Shown piece after piece: positions 1 through 7,907 of a stretch of DNA of 52,575 bases (position 1 is its first letter; every line of letters starts with the position of its first letter). The notes beneath the pieces are model-generated. The model was not told the DNA's origin. It made no database searches and was given only the letters and a program-made list of their open reading frames with translations. The DNA comes from Nocardioides iriomotensis (GTDB taxonomy: Bacteria; Actinomycetota; Actinomycetes; Propionibacteriales; Nocardioidaceae): assembly GCF_004168035.1 (NCBI RefSeq), contig NZ_SDPU01000029.1:1-52575 (forward strand), in the 5' to 3' direction. A program made the position numbers and the translations under genes.

Positions 1-341
1 AGCGGGTCGGGCACCGTGACGAGCTGATCGCGACGCTCGAGGGCGCGCTCGCCGCCGAGGGTGCGGAGACCTGGCTCGGTCGGCTCGCCGAGCTCGGCAT
101 CCCGGCCGGCAAGGTACGCACGCTCGACGACGTGTACGCCTGGGACCAGACCCGCTCGCAGGGCCTGGTCGTCGAGGTCGACCACCCCACGCTGGGCGCG
201 GTCGAGCTGCCGGGGCCGGCTCTCCGGTTCGACGACAACGCCTACGCCGGCGCCCGCGAGACGCACCTGCCACCACCGCGCCTCGGCGAGCACGACGCGT
301 CGGTGCGGGCCTGGCTCGCCCAACCGGATCCGGACGCCTGA
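1..341 (+). CDS. CaiB/BaiF family (class III) CoA-transferase, C-terminal fragment
   Basis: Only the last 112 residues are inside the window; the 5' part lies to the left. The reading frame begins at base 3 and stops with TGA at 339-341. Class III CoA-transferases move CoA between acyl-CoA and a carboxylate by an Asp-linked anhydride; the catalytic Asp would be in the missing N-terminal half. What is visible is the typical C-terminal end of the family: an ELGIPAGKVRTLDDV segment, then a DHPTLGAVELPGPALRF stretch, where family members carry a G-x-V-x-x-P-G-x-P-x-R/K-F type strand, and a final EHDASVRAWL helix. The product is cytosolic. The substrate cannot be told from this fragment. Confidence 0.85.
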   Translation, partial: RVGHRDELIATLEGALAAEGAETWLGRLAELGIPAGKVRTLDDVYAWDQTRSQGLVVEVDHPTLGAVELPGPALRFDDNAYAGARETHLPPPRLGEHDASVRAWLAQPDPDA

Positions 342-402
342 CCGGACCACGCGACGTACCTGTCCACTTCCCGGGAAATTGGTCTCGCGAGGAGGAGTGA
401 TC

Positions 403-453
403 ATGCGCTGGGATGGGAAGGTAGTCACCAGTACCTCGATCTCGGCTCCGTAG
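403..453 (+). CDS. possible 16-residue leader peptide ORF
   Basis: A short frame (MRWDGKVVTSTSISAP, then TAG) has a very good Shine-Dalgarno, AGGAGG at 390-395, eight bases before the ATG. It sits in the 328-base gap between the CoA-transferase and the M14 carboxypeptidase and is followed by two tandem hairpins (505-541 and 543-563). The ribosome site is better than that of most real genes here, which is the only reason to list it. There is no run of one regulatory amino acid that would point to classic attenuation. It could be a chance frame; no homology can be judged from 16 residues. Confidence 0.3.
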   Translation: MRWDGKVVTSTSISAP

Positions 454-504
454 CGCACTGCCGGCACCCAGCGGAGCCACCCGGAACCACCGGACCCCGG
501 ACCC

Positions 505-563
505 CCGTGCCCCGGCCCTGTCCCAGCGGGTCGGGGCACGGCCGCGTCCGGAGGGCGGACGCG
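505..563 (+). terminator. two tandem hairpins after the CoA-transferase
   Basis: The first hairpin pairs 505-514 (CCGTGCCCCG) with 532-541 (CGGGGCACGG), ten perfect base pairs. The second pairs CGCGTCCG at 543-550 with CGGACGCG at 556-563 around a GAGGG loop. Neither has a U-tract, as is usual in high-GC actinobacteria. They lie between the CoA-transferase stop and the carboxypeptidase start, so they probably end the upstream transcript or form part of the leader of the downstream one. A palindrome TTCCCGGGAA is also present at 368-377. Confidence 0.5.
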
Positions 564-669
564 CGGTCCAGGCCAGCTGGTCCTTTACGGCGTGACTCCG
601 ACCGATACGGCTCGTTATGGGAACACCTCCGCATCCGCGCATCCGCGCGCCTTCGAACTGGGAGAGCCC

Positions 670-2793
670 ATGGTCCGCCGACGCGCCGCCCTCGCCGCCG
701 CCACCACGTCCCTGCTGGCACTGGGGCTGCTCCCCGCGGTCACCGCCGGCAGCGCGGAGGCGGGCGACACGCTGTTCGCCCCGCAGCTGGTCACCGTCGA
801 CACCCCGACCCGGGCGGACAAGCGCCTGCTCCAGTCGCTCGGTCTCGACCTCACCGAGCACGCCGGACAGGACTACGTCGAGGTGGTGCTGCACGGTCTC
901 GGCGACGCCGACGCGCTGCGCGCCGCCGGGCTGACCTACGACGTCCGGATCCCCGACCTGGTCCGCCGCGAGGCCGAGGTCAACGCCGCCAACAAGGCGT
1001 ACGCCGCCGCGACGACGTCGTCACCGCTGCCCTCCGGCCGCGACACCTACCGCACGCTCGCCGACTACAACAACGACATGCAGCAGCTGGCCACGATCCG
1101 GCCGGCGATCGCCAAGCGGTTCGCGCTGCCGCACCCGTCGCTCGACGGACGCACCGTCTACGGCATCGAGATCGGCCGCGACGTGCGCGCCGCCGAGGAC
1201 GGCCGACCCACGTTCGTGCTGCTCGGTGTGCACCACGCGCGCGAGTGGCCCTCCGGTGAGCTGGCGATGGAGTTCGCCTACGACCTGGTCAAGGGCTACG
1301 GCACCGACGCCCGGATCACCGGGCTGCTCGACAAGTCTCGCGTGGTCGTCGTCCCGGTGGTGAACGTCGACGGCTTCGAGCTGTCCCGCACCGACGGCGC
1401 GCTCATCGACCTGCGCGACCTCAACCCGAGCGACCCGCTGGGCGGCACCACCTCCGTCCTCGTCACGCCGGGCAACACCTACAAGCGAAAGAACTGCCGC
1501 GTCGTCGACGGCCAGGACACCCCCGACGGCACCTGCCGGGTCGGGAGCGCGACGAGCCCCGGCGGCTACGGCGTCGGCGTCGACCTCAACCGCAACTACG
1601 GCGGCTTCTGGGGCGGCCCGGGCGCGTCGGACGTGTTCGCCGACCCGACGTACCGCGGCGCCGGTCCGTTCTCCGAGCCCGAGATCCAGAACGTCCGCGA
1701 GCTGGTCAGCGGCCGTCAGGTCACCACACTGATCTCGAACCACACCTTCTCCAACCTGGTGCTGCGGCCCAACGGCGTGCACCCGGACACCATCGGGCAC
1801 GACGGACTCCCCGTGGGCGACGCGCCGGACGAGGAGGGCCTGAAGGCGCTCGGCGCCGAGATGGCCGCGGCCAACGGCTACGCCAACATCCACGGCTGGG
1901 AGCTCTACGACACCACCGGCACGACCGAGGACTGGTCCTACAACGCCACCGGCGGCTACGGCTACACGTTCGAGATCGGGCCCAACGAGTTCCACCCGCC
2001 GTACCCGGAGGTCGTCGACGAGTACCTCGGCGCCGGGGCGTACGCCGGCAAGGGCAATCGCGAGGCCTACCTGGTCGCGCTGGAGAACACCGTGAACACC
2101 GCGACGCACTCGGTGATCACCGGCAAGGCGCCGGCCGGCGCGACGCTGCGGCTGCGCAAGCAGTTCGCGTCGCCGACCTGGTCCGGCTCGTTCCAGGACA
2201 CGCTCGACTCGACGATGAAGGTCGGCACCAACGGGAAGTACACCTGGCACGTCAACCAGTCCACCCGCCCGGTCGTGCAGGCCAAGCTGGTCGAGATCAC
2301 CGAGGACCAGCCGGTCCGCTCGCAGACCTTCACCGGCGGCGCCACCACCGTCGGCGACGAGGTCGACCACGAGTTCACCGTCACCGAGACCGGGCTCGAC
2401 CTGCTGAAGGTGGACCTGGACTGGCCGACCCCGGACGACCTCGACCTGGAGGTCTACCGGAAGAACGCCGACGGGTCGCTGACCGAGGTCGCGTCGTCCG
2501 GCAACGCTCCCGGCGAGAAGGAGTCGGCGGAGGTCGCCGCGCCGACGCCGGGCACCTACGTGCTGCGGGTGATCAACTACGCGTCGGTCGCGCCGTCGTA
2601 CGACCTCACCGCGACGCTCTTCGACTCGACGGTCGTCGACTCGACCGAGGTCCCGGGATTGATCGAGGCGTGGACGCTGACCTGCGAGAAGAACGGCCAG
2701 GCGCTGCAGACGGTCCCGGTGATCGTGGACCGCGGGCAGCAGGTCAAGGTCGACCTCAGCCAGTGCGCAAGCCGGTGGCGCTCGGTGCGCTGA
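670..2793 (+). CDS. secreted M14 family zinc carboxypeptidase
   Basis: Product of 707 residues. It removes C-terminal residues from peptides outside the cell. I chose the ATG at 670 because it follows GGGAG at 660-664 and opens directly into a signal peptide: three Arg, then a hydrophobic run ending near SAEA, about residue 31. An upstream GTG at 592 would add 26 non-signal residues. The M14 zinc site is visible: His189 and Glu192 in HHARE, and His358 in SNHTFSN. DLNRNYGGFW carries the substrate-binding Asn-Arg. The general base is Glu435 in YTFEIGPNEF. After about residue 560 comes a pre-peptidase C-terminal type beta domain (LDWPTPDDLDLEVYR to GTYVLRVINY), common in secreted peptidases. It stands alone between the leader region and accDA. 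Confidence 0.9.
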   Translation: MVRRRAALAAATTSLLALGLLPAVTAGSAEAGDTLFAPQLVTVDTPTRADKRLLQSLGLDLTEHAGQDYVEVVLHGLGDADALRAAGLTYDVRIPDLVRREAEVNAANKAYAAATTSSPLPSGRDTYRTLADYNNDMQQLATIRPAIAKRFALPHPSLDGRTVYGIEIGRDVRAAEDGRPTFVLLGVHHAREWPSGELAMEFAYDLVKGYGTDARITGLLDKSRVVVVPVVNVDGFELSRTDGALIDLRDLNPSDPLGGTTSVLVTPGNTYKRKNCRVVDGQDTPDGTCRVGSATSPGGYGVGVDLNRNYGGFWGGPGASDVFADPTYRGAGPFSEPEIQNVRELVSGRQVTTLISNHTFSNLVLRPNGVHPDTIGHDGLPVGDAPDEEGLKALGAEMAAANGYANIHGWELYDTTGTTEDWSYNATGGYGYTFEIGPNEFHPPYPEVVDEYLGAGAYAGKGNREAYLVALENTVNTATHSVITGKAPAGATLRLRKQFASPTWSGSFQDTLDSTMKVGTNGKYTWHVNQSTRPVVQAKLVEITEDQPVRSQTFTGGATTVGDEVDHEFTVTETGLDLLKVDLDWPTPDDLDLEVYRKNADGSLTEVASSGNAPGEKESAEVAAPTPGTYVLRVINYASVAPSYDLTATLFDSTVVDSTEVPGLIEAWTLTCEKNGQALQTVPVIVDRGQQVKVDLSQCASRWRSVR

Positions 2794-2818
2794 CCCCGGA
2801 CGTGGTCGGATGGGGGCC

Positions 2819-4324
2819 ATGAGCGCCCCCGTCCGGCTGTCCGCGACCGCCCTCATCGACCTGGTCCTCGACGACGGCTCGTGGTCGTCGTGGGACACCC
2901 CGCCGGCGTACGGCGACCTGTCCGAGGAGTACGCCGAAGAGCTCGCGGCCGCCCGGGAGAAGACCGGCCTCGACGAGTCGGTGATCACCGGCGAGGGCCT
3001 GATGCGCGGCCGGCGAGTCGCGGTGGTGGCGTGCGAGTTCCGGTTCCTGGCCGGGTCGATCGGCGTGGCGTCGGCCGACCGGTTGGTGGCGGCCATCGAG
3101 CGGGCGACCCGTGAGGGACTGCCGCTGCTCGCGGCTCCGGTGTCCGGCGGGACCCGGATGCAGGAGGGCACCGTCGCGTTCGTCCAGATGGTGAAGATCA
3201 GCCAGGCGATCGCGGCGCACAAGTCCGCCGGCCTGCCGTACCTCGTCTACCTGCGGCACCCGACCACCGGCGGCGTGATGGCGTCGTGGGGCTCGCTCGG
3301 GCACGTGACCGTCGCCGAACCGGGCGCGCTCGTGGGCTTCCTCGGGCCTCGGGTCTACGAGGCGCTGTACGGCAGGGCGTTCCCCGACGACGTGCAGACC
3401 TCCGAGAACCTCTACGCCCACGGCCTCGTCGACGCCGTCGTGCCGCCCGACGAGATCGCCGACATCCTCGACCGCGCGCTGACGGTGCTGCTCGCCACCC
3501 ACGACGTCGCCGCCGACCCCGCCGACCCGCCGCTCGACGAGATCGAGGACGTGGAGACCTGGGAGTCGGTGACGATCTCCCGCCGGCCGGACCGGCCGGG
3601 GGTGCGCCGGCTGCTGCGGTACGCCGCCACCGACGTGATCCCGCTGAACGGCACCGGCCAGGGGGAGGCCGACCCCGGGCTGCTCATCGCGCTCGCGCGC
3701 TTCGGCGGCTCGCCGTGCGTGTTCCTCGGCCAGGACCGGCGCGGCCAGACCGAGGCACACCCGCTCGGGCCCGGCGCGCTGCGCGAAGCCCGACGCGGGA
3801 TGCGGCTGGCGGCCGAGCTCGGGCTGCCGCTGATGACCGTGATCGACACCCCCGGGGCGGCGCTCTCCGTCGAGGCCGAGGAGGGCGGGCTGGCCGGCGA
3901 GATCGCGCGCTGCCTCGCCGACCTGGTCACGCTCAAGGCGCCGACGCTGTGCCTGCTGCTCGGCGAGGGTACGGGCGGCGGCGCGCTGGCGCTGCTGCCG
4001 GCCGACCGGGTGGTGGCCGCCCAGCACGCGTGGCTGTCGCCGCTCCCGCCCGAGGGCGCCAGCGCGATCGTGCACCGCGACCTCGACCACGCGCCCGACA
4101 TGGCGCGGGCCCAGCGGGTTCGGTCCCTCGACCTGCGCGAGTCCGGCGTCGTCGACCGGATCGTCGCCGAGCGGCCGGACGCGGCGGACGAGCCGGAGGA
4201 GTTCTGCCGCCGGCTCGGCGACGTGCTGCGCTACGAGCTGGCCACGCTGCTCAACACCGACCGCGCCGAGCTGCTCGCCCGGCGCGAGCAGCGCTACCGC
4301 TCGCTGGGCGCCGCGTCGTCCTGA
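2819..4324 (+). CDS. accDA: fused acyl-CoA carboxylase carboxyltransferase, beta and alpha domains (AccDA type)
   Basis: Product of 501 residues from the ATG at 2819; an ATG nine bases earlier is also in frame. Carboxyltransferases move CO2 from carboxybiotin to acetyl- or propionyl-CoA in the cytosol. The first half is a beta-type crotonase fold (RRVAVVACEFRFLAGSIG; AAPVSGGTRMQEG; HPTTGGVMASWGSLG). The second half is alpha-type (PLMTVIDTPGAALS; LLLGEGTGGGALALLPADRV; LPPEGASAIVHRD). The order beta then alpha in one chain is the accDA arrangement. The four-Cys zinc ribbon that begins bacterial AccD is absent. No biotin carboxylase or biotin carrier gene lies nearby, so it must pair with subunits encoded elsewhere. 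The 3' end overlaps the convergent MFS gene by 31 bases. Confidence 0.85.
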   Translation: MSAPVRLSATALIDLVLDDGSWSSWDTPPAYGDLSEEYAEELAAAREKTGLDESVITGEGLMRGRRVAVVACEFRFLAGSIGVASADRLVAAIERATREGLPLLAAPVSGGTRMQEGTVAFVQMVKISQAIAAHKSAGLPYLVYLRHPTTGGVMASWGSLGHVTVAEPGALVGFLGPRVYEALYGRAFPDDVQTSENLYAHGLVDAVVPPDEIADILDRALTVLLATHDVAADPADPPLDEIEDVETWESVTISRRPDRPGVRRLLRYAATDVIPLNGTGQGEADPGLLIALARFGGSPCVFLGQDRRGQTEAHPLGPGALREARRGMRLAAELGLPLMTVIDTPGAALSVEAEEGGLAGEIARCLADLVTLKAPTLCLLLGEGTGGGALALLPADRVVAAQHAWLSPLPPEGASAIVHRDLDHAPDMARAQRVRSLDLRESGVVDRIVAERPDAADEPEEFCRRLGDVLRYELATLLNTDRAELLARREQRYRSLGAASS

Positions 4325-5625
4325 CCGGTCATCGCCCGGTAGGTGGCGGGCTGGGTGCGGGCGAGGTGGGCGCGCGCCCTCCGGCGGTAGCGCCAGATCA
4401 GCACCAGCCCGAGCACCCAACCGACGTACTGGACCGACATGGCCTGCTTGTACGCCGACGGCGGGTACTCCGTCCCCGAGCCGGGCGTGAGGAGGTCGAG
4501 CAGCAGGCCGATCGCCAGCATCATCAGCAGCGACGCGACGAACCCGCCCACGTTGACGATCCCGGTGGCCGAGCCCAGGCGCGTCGCGGGGTTGAACGTG
4601 CGCGCCAGGTCGAAGCCGATCATCGAGCCGGGACCGCCGAGGCCGGTGGTGACCACCATGATCCCGAGCAGCCAGACCGGGGCGTCGCCCGGGTACAGCA
4701 GCACCGCGGCCCAGCTCAGCATCATCGCGAGGATGATCGACAGGACGAGTGTCGAGCGGTGCCACGGGTGCCGGGCGATGAAGCCGCCGATGAGCGGACC
4801 GCCGACCATGAACGTCACGACGAGCAGCGTCATCAGCAGGCCGGCGGCGGGCGTGCCGGTGTGCTCGCTGTGCACGAAGAAGGGGTAGCCCCACAGCAGG
4901 CCGAGCACGTTGGCGCCGAACTGTGCGGTGAAGTGCGACCACAGCCCGAGCCGGGTGCCGGGGTCGCGCCACGACAGCTTGAGGTCGCGACCGACCTCGC
5001 GCGCCGCCTTGACCGAGCGGGACGGCGGGAACCCCGGCGGCACGTCGCGGACGAGCAGGATGACGAGCACGCCGAGCACGAGCCCGACGGCCGCGCTGAC
5101 CGCGAACGTCGGGGTCCACCCGAACACGGCCAGCGAGTGTGCCAGCGGGATCGCCGCGACCAGCGCGCCGCACTGGCCCAGCAGCGCGGTCCAGGCGGTC
5201 AGCACCGGGCTGCGCATCGGCGGGAACCACGACGCGACCAGGCGCAGCACGCTGATGAAGACCATGGCGTCCCCGATGCCGACGAAGACACGGGCGACGA
5301 CGGCCCCGGCGTACACCGCGGTGAACGCGAACCCGAGCTGCGCCGCCGTCATCAGCACCGCGCCGACGAACAGCAGCCGTTGCGGGCCGTACCGGTCGAT
5401 GAGGACGCCGACGGGCACCTGCATGCCGGCGTACACCAGCAGCTGGAGCACGGTGAACGTGGAGAGCTGCGAGGCGGAAATGTCGAACCGCTCGGCCGCG
5501 GCGATGCCGGCCACGCCGAGCGAGGACCGGTGGAAGATCGCGAGGAAGTAGACCGAGACGCCGGTGAGCCAGACGACGAGGGCGCGCCGGCCGCCCGGTG
5601 GTGCGGTGTCGACGGAGGTGCTCAC
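4294..5625 (-). CDS. MFS transporter
   Basis: Product of 443 residues with twelve predicted hydrophobic segments. The start is the GTG at 5625, which overlaps the TGA of the upstream GntR gene in a GTGA junction, so the two are probably translated together. A major-facilitator loop 2-3 motif is seen in GVLIDRYGPQRL, and a matching central-loop region follows the sixth helix. The protein resembles the NNP/CP families in layout (RSSLGVAGIAA in helix 1; SWFPPMRSP after helix 4), but I cannot name a substrate. Coupling to an FCD-type GntR repressor suggests uptake of a carboxylic acid; that is inference. The 3' end overlaps accDA on the other strand. Confidence 0.85.
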   Translation of the reverse strand: MSTSVDTAPPGGRRALVVWLTGVSVYFLAIFHRSSLGVAGIAAAERFDISASQLSTFTVLQLLVYAGMQVPVGVLIDRYGPQRLLFVGAVLMTAAQLGFAFTAVYAGAVVARVFVGIGDAMVFISVLRLVASWFPPMRSPVLTAWTALLGQCGALVAAIPLAHSLAVFGWTPTFAVSAAVGLVLGVLVILLVRDVPPGFPPSRSVKAAREVGRDLKLSWRDPGTRLGLWSHFTAQFGANVLGLLWGYPFFVHSEHTGTPAAGLLMTLLVVTFMVGGPLIGGFIARHPWHRSTLVLSIILAMMLSWAAVLLYPGDAPVWLLGIMVVTTGLGGPGSMIGFDLARTFNPATRLGSATGIVNVGGFVASLLMMLAIGLLLDLLTPGSGTEYPPSAYKQAMSVQYVGWVLGLVLIWRYRRRARAHLARTQPATYRAMTGQDDAAPSER

Positions 5626-6272
5626 TCCGTCTCCCGGGCCAGCGCGCTCGACCACGCGAGGTGCTCGCGGACGACCCGCGCGAACGCCTCGGCGTCGTCA
5701 CCGCGCAGGACCGCGAGGATCCGCTCGTGCTCGGCGATGGCCCCGTCCATCCGGTCGGTGCGGCCACGCACCATGGCGCTGCTGAACAGCGTCTGCCGCT
5801 CGCGGAGCATCCGGTAGACGCCCGAGATGACGCTGTTGCCGGCCGCGTCGACGATCAGCTCGTGGAAGCGGCGGTCGGCGTCGGTGAACCCGGCCGTGTC
5901 GCGCTCGTGGCGGCGCCGGCACATCTCCTGGTGCACCTCGACCACCGCGGGCAGCAGCTCGGCACGGCGCTCGAACGACTTGTGCGCGGTGCCGGTCTCG
6001 ACGAGCGTGCGTGCCTCCAGCACGTCGTCGACGTCCTCGAGCGTGAACGTCGCGACGACGGCGCCCTTCTTCGGCCGCAGCTGGACCAGGCCCTCGACCT
6101 CGAGCCGGAGCAGCGCCTCGCGCACCGGCGTACGGCTGACCCCGAGCTCCGCGGCCAGCCCGCCCTCGGTGATCACGTCGCCGGCGGAGTAGACGGCGTT
6201 GAGGATCGCCCACTTCGCGTAGTCGTACGCCCGGGCGGCGGCGGAGCCCGGTGGCGGGAGGGACGGTCTCAT
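5622..6272 (-). CDS. GntR family transcriptional regulator, FadR/FCD subfamily
   Basis: Product of 216 residues. The ATG at 6272 is the first start that gives a normal GntR N-terminus (MRPSLPPPGSAAARAYDYAK); the frame stays open upstream into non-coding sequence. The winged helix is at about residues 15-75, with the family signature ITEGGLAAELGVSRTPVREA and the wing LVQLRPKKGAVV. The C-terminal half is an all-helical FCD ligand domain, with the acidic and His residues of its metal/carboxylate pocket in DADRRFHELIV and in the final REHL helix. It most likely represses itself and the coupled MFS gene. An ATGT-N5-ACAT inverted repeat covers the start codon. Confidence 0.9.
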   Translation of the reverse strand: MRPSLPPPGSAAARAYDYAKWAILNAVYSAGDVITEGGLAAELGVSRTPVREALLRLEVEGLVQLRPKKGAVVATFTLEDVDDVLEARTLVETGTAHKSFERRAELLPAVVEVHQEMCRRRHERDTAGFTDADRRFHELIVDAAGNSVISGVYRMLRERQTLFSSAMVRGRTDRMDGAIAEHERILAVLRGDDAEAFARVVREHLAWSSALARETE

Positions 6273-6283
6273 GTTGCATACAT
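6271..6283. promoter_or_regulatory. candidate GntR operator over the start codon
   Basis: ATGTTGCATACAT has dyad symmetry in its outer four bases (ATGT/ACAT). FCD-type GntR proteins commonly bind GT-Nx-AC half sites. It overlaps the ATG of the GntR gene, so autorepression is the obvious guess. Only one short site is visible, so confidence is low. Confidence 0.35.
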
Positions 6284-6308
6284 CGTAGGGACCGGCTCTC
6301 GCCTTGAT

Positions 6309-6392
6309 GCTTCCAGGGCAAGTCCTGCACTTCCCGGGTGCTGCACCGGCCTGGAAGTGCAGGGGTCCCTGGTGAACCAGGGACCCCTGCAC
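6309..6392 (-). terminator. bkdC terminator hairpin within a cluster of competing inverted repeats
   Basis: Directly after the bkdC stop (minus strand) lies a perfect 16-bp inverted repeat, 6357-6372 with 6377-6392, around a four-base loop (TGAA on the plus strand). It should act as the operon terminator, without a U-tract. The inner arm of this hairpin can pair elsewhere: 6353-6363 (GGAAGTGCAGG) is the exact complement of 6324-6334 (CCTGCACTTCC), and CCTGGAAG at 6350-6357 complements CTTCCAGG at 6310-6317. The terminator stem and these alternative stems share bases and cannot all form at once. The same stretch is the leader region of the GntR gene. Confidence 0.6.
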
Positions 6393-6396
6393 CACC

Positions 6397-7887
6397 TCAG
6401 AGCAGCAGGGCGGCGCCCGGGTCCTCGAGGACGGCGGCGACGTCGGCGAGGAAGCGCGACCCCTTCTCGCCGTCGACGAGCCGGTGGTCGAACGACAGCG
6501 CGAGGGTGGTGATGTCGCGGACCTTGATCTTGCCGTTGTGCACCCACGGCTGCTTGCGGACGGCGCCGAAGCAGAGGATCGCGGACTCGCCGGGGTTGAT
6601 GATCGGCGTGCCCGCGTCGACGCCGAAGACGCCCACGTTGGTGATCGTGAACGTGCCCCCGGCCATCTCGGCCGGCTGGGTCTTGCCCTCGCGGGCGACC
6701 TTGGTGAGCTCGTTGATCGCGCGGCCGAGCTCGGGCAGCGACATCGCGTCGGCGTCCTTGACGTTCGGCACCACGAGGCCGCGCGGCGTGGCGGCCGCGA
6801 TGCCGAGGTTCACGTAGTGCTTGAACACGACCTCCTGGGCCCGGTCGTCCCAGGTGGCGTTGATCTCGGGGGTACGGCGGGCCGCCAGGAGCACCGCCTT
6901 GGCCAGCACGAGCAGCGGCGAGACCTTGACGTCGCGGAAGTCGCGGTGGCCCTTGAGCCGCTCGACGAGCTTCATCGTGCGGGTCGCGTCGACGGTGATC
7001 CACTCGGTCACGTGCGGCGCCGTGAACGCCGAGTCGACCATCGCCTGCGCCATCATCTTGCGCACGCCCTTGATCGGCTCGCGCGTCTCCCGCTCACCCC
7101 GATTCGTCCGCGAAACTGCGTCCGTCCCACGCGGGGCCGACGCGGACGAATCGGGGTTGGCCGCGGCCTGGACGTCGTCGCGGGTGATCGTGCCGCCCGG
7201 CCCGGACGGGACCAGCGCCCGCAGGTCGACGCCGAGGTCCTTGGCCAGCTTGCGCACCGGCGGCTTGGCCAGCACCCGCACGTCGCCGGGCCGGTCGTTG
7301 GCCGGGTCGTGCTTCGCGGCGACGGCCGGGACCGCCTCCTCGTCACCCTCGACCACGTCGGCGCTAGTCGCGCCGCCGGGTGCGAACGCGCCCTGCAGCT
7401 GGAGCTGCGCGGCGGCGCCGGCGTCGGACACCGGGCTCGCGGCGCCACGACGGGGGCGCCGCTTGGCCGCGGCCTCCCGCGGGCCGTAGCCGACGAGGGT
7501 CTGGTTCTCGCCGCCACCGGTGGCGGCCGGGTTGGACATGTCGATGTCGGTCGGCACCGCCTTGGCGCCGGCCTTCTCGGCCATGCCGAGGTACGGGTCG
7601 GACTCGGTCTGCTCGGCCGGCGCCGGGGCGGCCGGCTCCTCGGCCGGGGCCGCGCCCTCGCCGATCCGGATGATCGGCGTGCCGACCGGGACGGTCTCGC
7701 CCTCGGGGACCAGCAGCGCCTGGATCGTGCCGGCGTACGGCGACGGCAGCTCGACCAGCGACTTGGCCGTCTCGATCTCGACGACGATGTCGTTGACCTT
7801 GATGACGTCGCCGACCTTGACCTTCCAGGTCACGATCTCGGCCTCGGTCAGGCCCTCACCAACGTCGGGCAGCTTGTACTCGTTCAC
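6397..7887 (-). CDS. bkdC: dihydrolipoamide acyltransferase, E2 of a branched-chain 2-oxoacid dehydrogenase
   Basis: Product of 496 residues. The E2 core moves the acyl group from lipoyl-lysine to CoA. The start is the GTG at 7887 behind GGGAGG; the frame upstream is only a shadow of bkdB. Domains in order: one lipoyl domain (1-76) with the lipoylated Lys42 in VEIETAKSLVE; an Ala/Pro-rich linker; a peripheral subunit-binding domain at about 205-240 (VRKLAKDLGVDLRALVPSG); a second linker; and the acyltransferase domain to the end with the catalytic LSFDHRLVDG. Last gene of bkdABC, 20 bases after bkdB. A palindromic 62-bp insert is translated as part of the second linker (residues about 244-264). 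Pyruvate rather than branched-chain substrates cannot be excluded. Confidence 0.88.
   Translation of the reverse strand: MNEYKLPDVGEGLTEAEIVTWKVKVGDVIKVNDIVVEIETAKSLVELPSPYAGTIQALLVPEGETVPVGTPIIRIGEGAAPAEEPAAPAPAEQTESDPYLGMAEKAGAKAVPTDIDMSNPAATGGGENQTLVGYGPREAAAKRRPRRGAASPVSDAGAAAQLQLQGAFAPGGATSADVVEGDEEAVPAVAAKHDPANDRPGDVRVLAKPPVRKLAKDLGVDLRALVPSGPGGTITRDDVQAAANPDSSASAPRGTDAVSRTNRGERETREPIKGVRKMMAQAMVDSAFTAPHVTEWITVDATRTMKLVERLKGHRDFRDVKVSPLLVLAKAVLLAARRTPEINATWDDRAQEVVFKHYVNLGIAAATPRGLVVPNVKDADAMSLPELGRAINELTKVAREGKTQPAEMAGGTFTITNVGVFGVDAGTPIINPGESAILCFGAVRKQPWVHNGKIKVRDITTLALSFDHRLVDGEKGSRFLADVAAVLEDPGAALLL
7096..7157. repeat. 62-bp palindromic element inside the bkdC linker
   Basis: Bases 7096-7112 (ACCCCGATTCGTCCGCG) and 7141-7157 form a perfect 17-bp inverted repeat separated by 28 bases. 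It is read through in the bkdC frame and lies exactly in the flexible linker between the subunit-binding and catalytic domains, where an insertion does little harm. This has the look of a small palindromic repeat element that invaded a gene. A second genomic copy is needed to prove that. Confidence 0.6.
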
Positions 7888-7907
7888 GGGTGGTGTCCTC
7901 CCGGACG

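Noticed and set aside
1021-3222. A 733-codon minus-strand frame across the carboxypeptidase and accDA genes
   Set aside because: It spans two clear plus-strand genes and has shadow composition.
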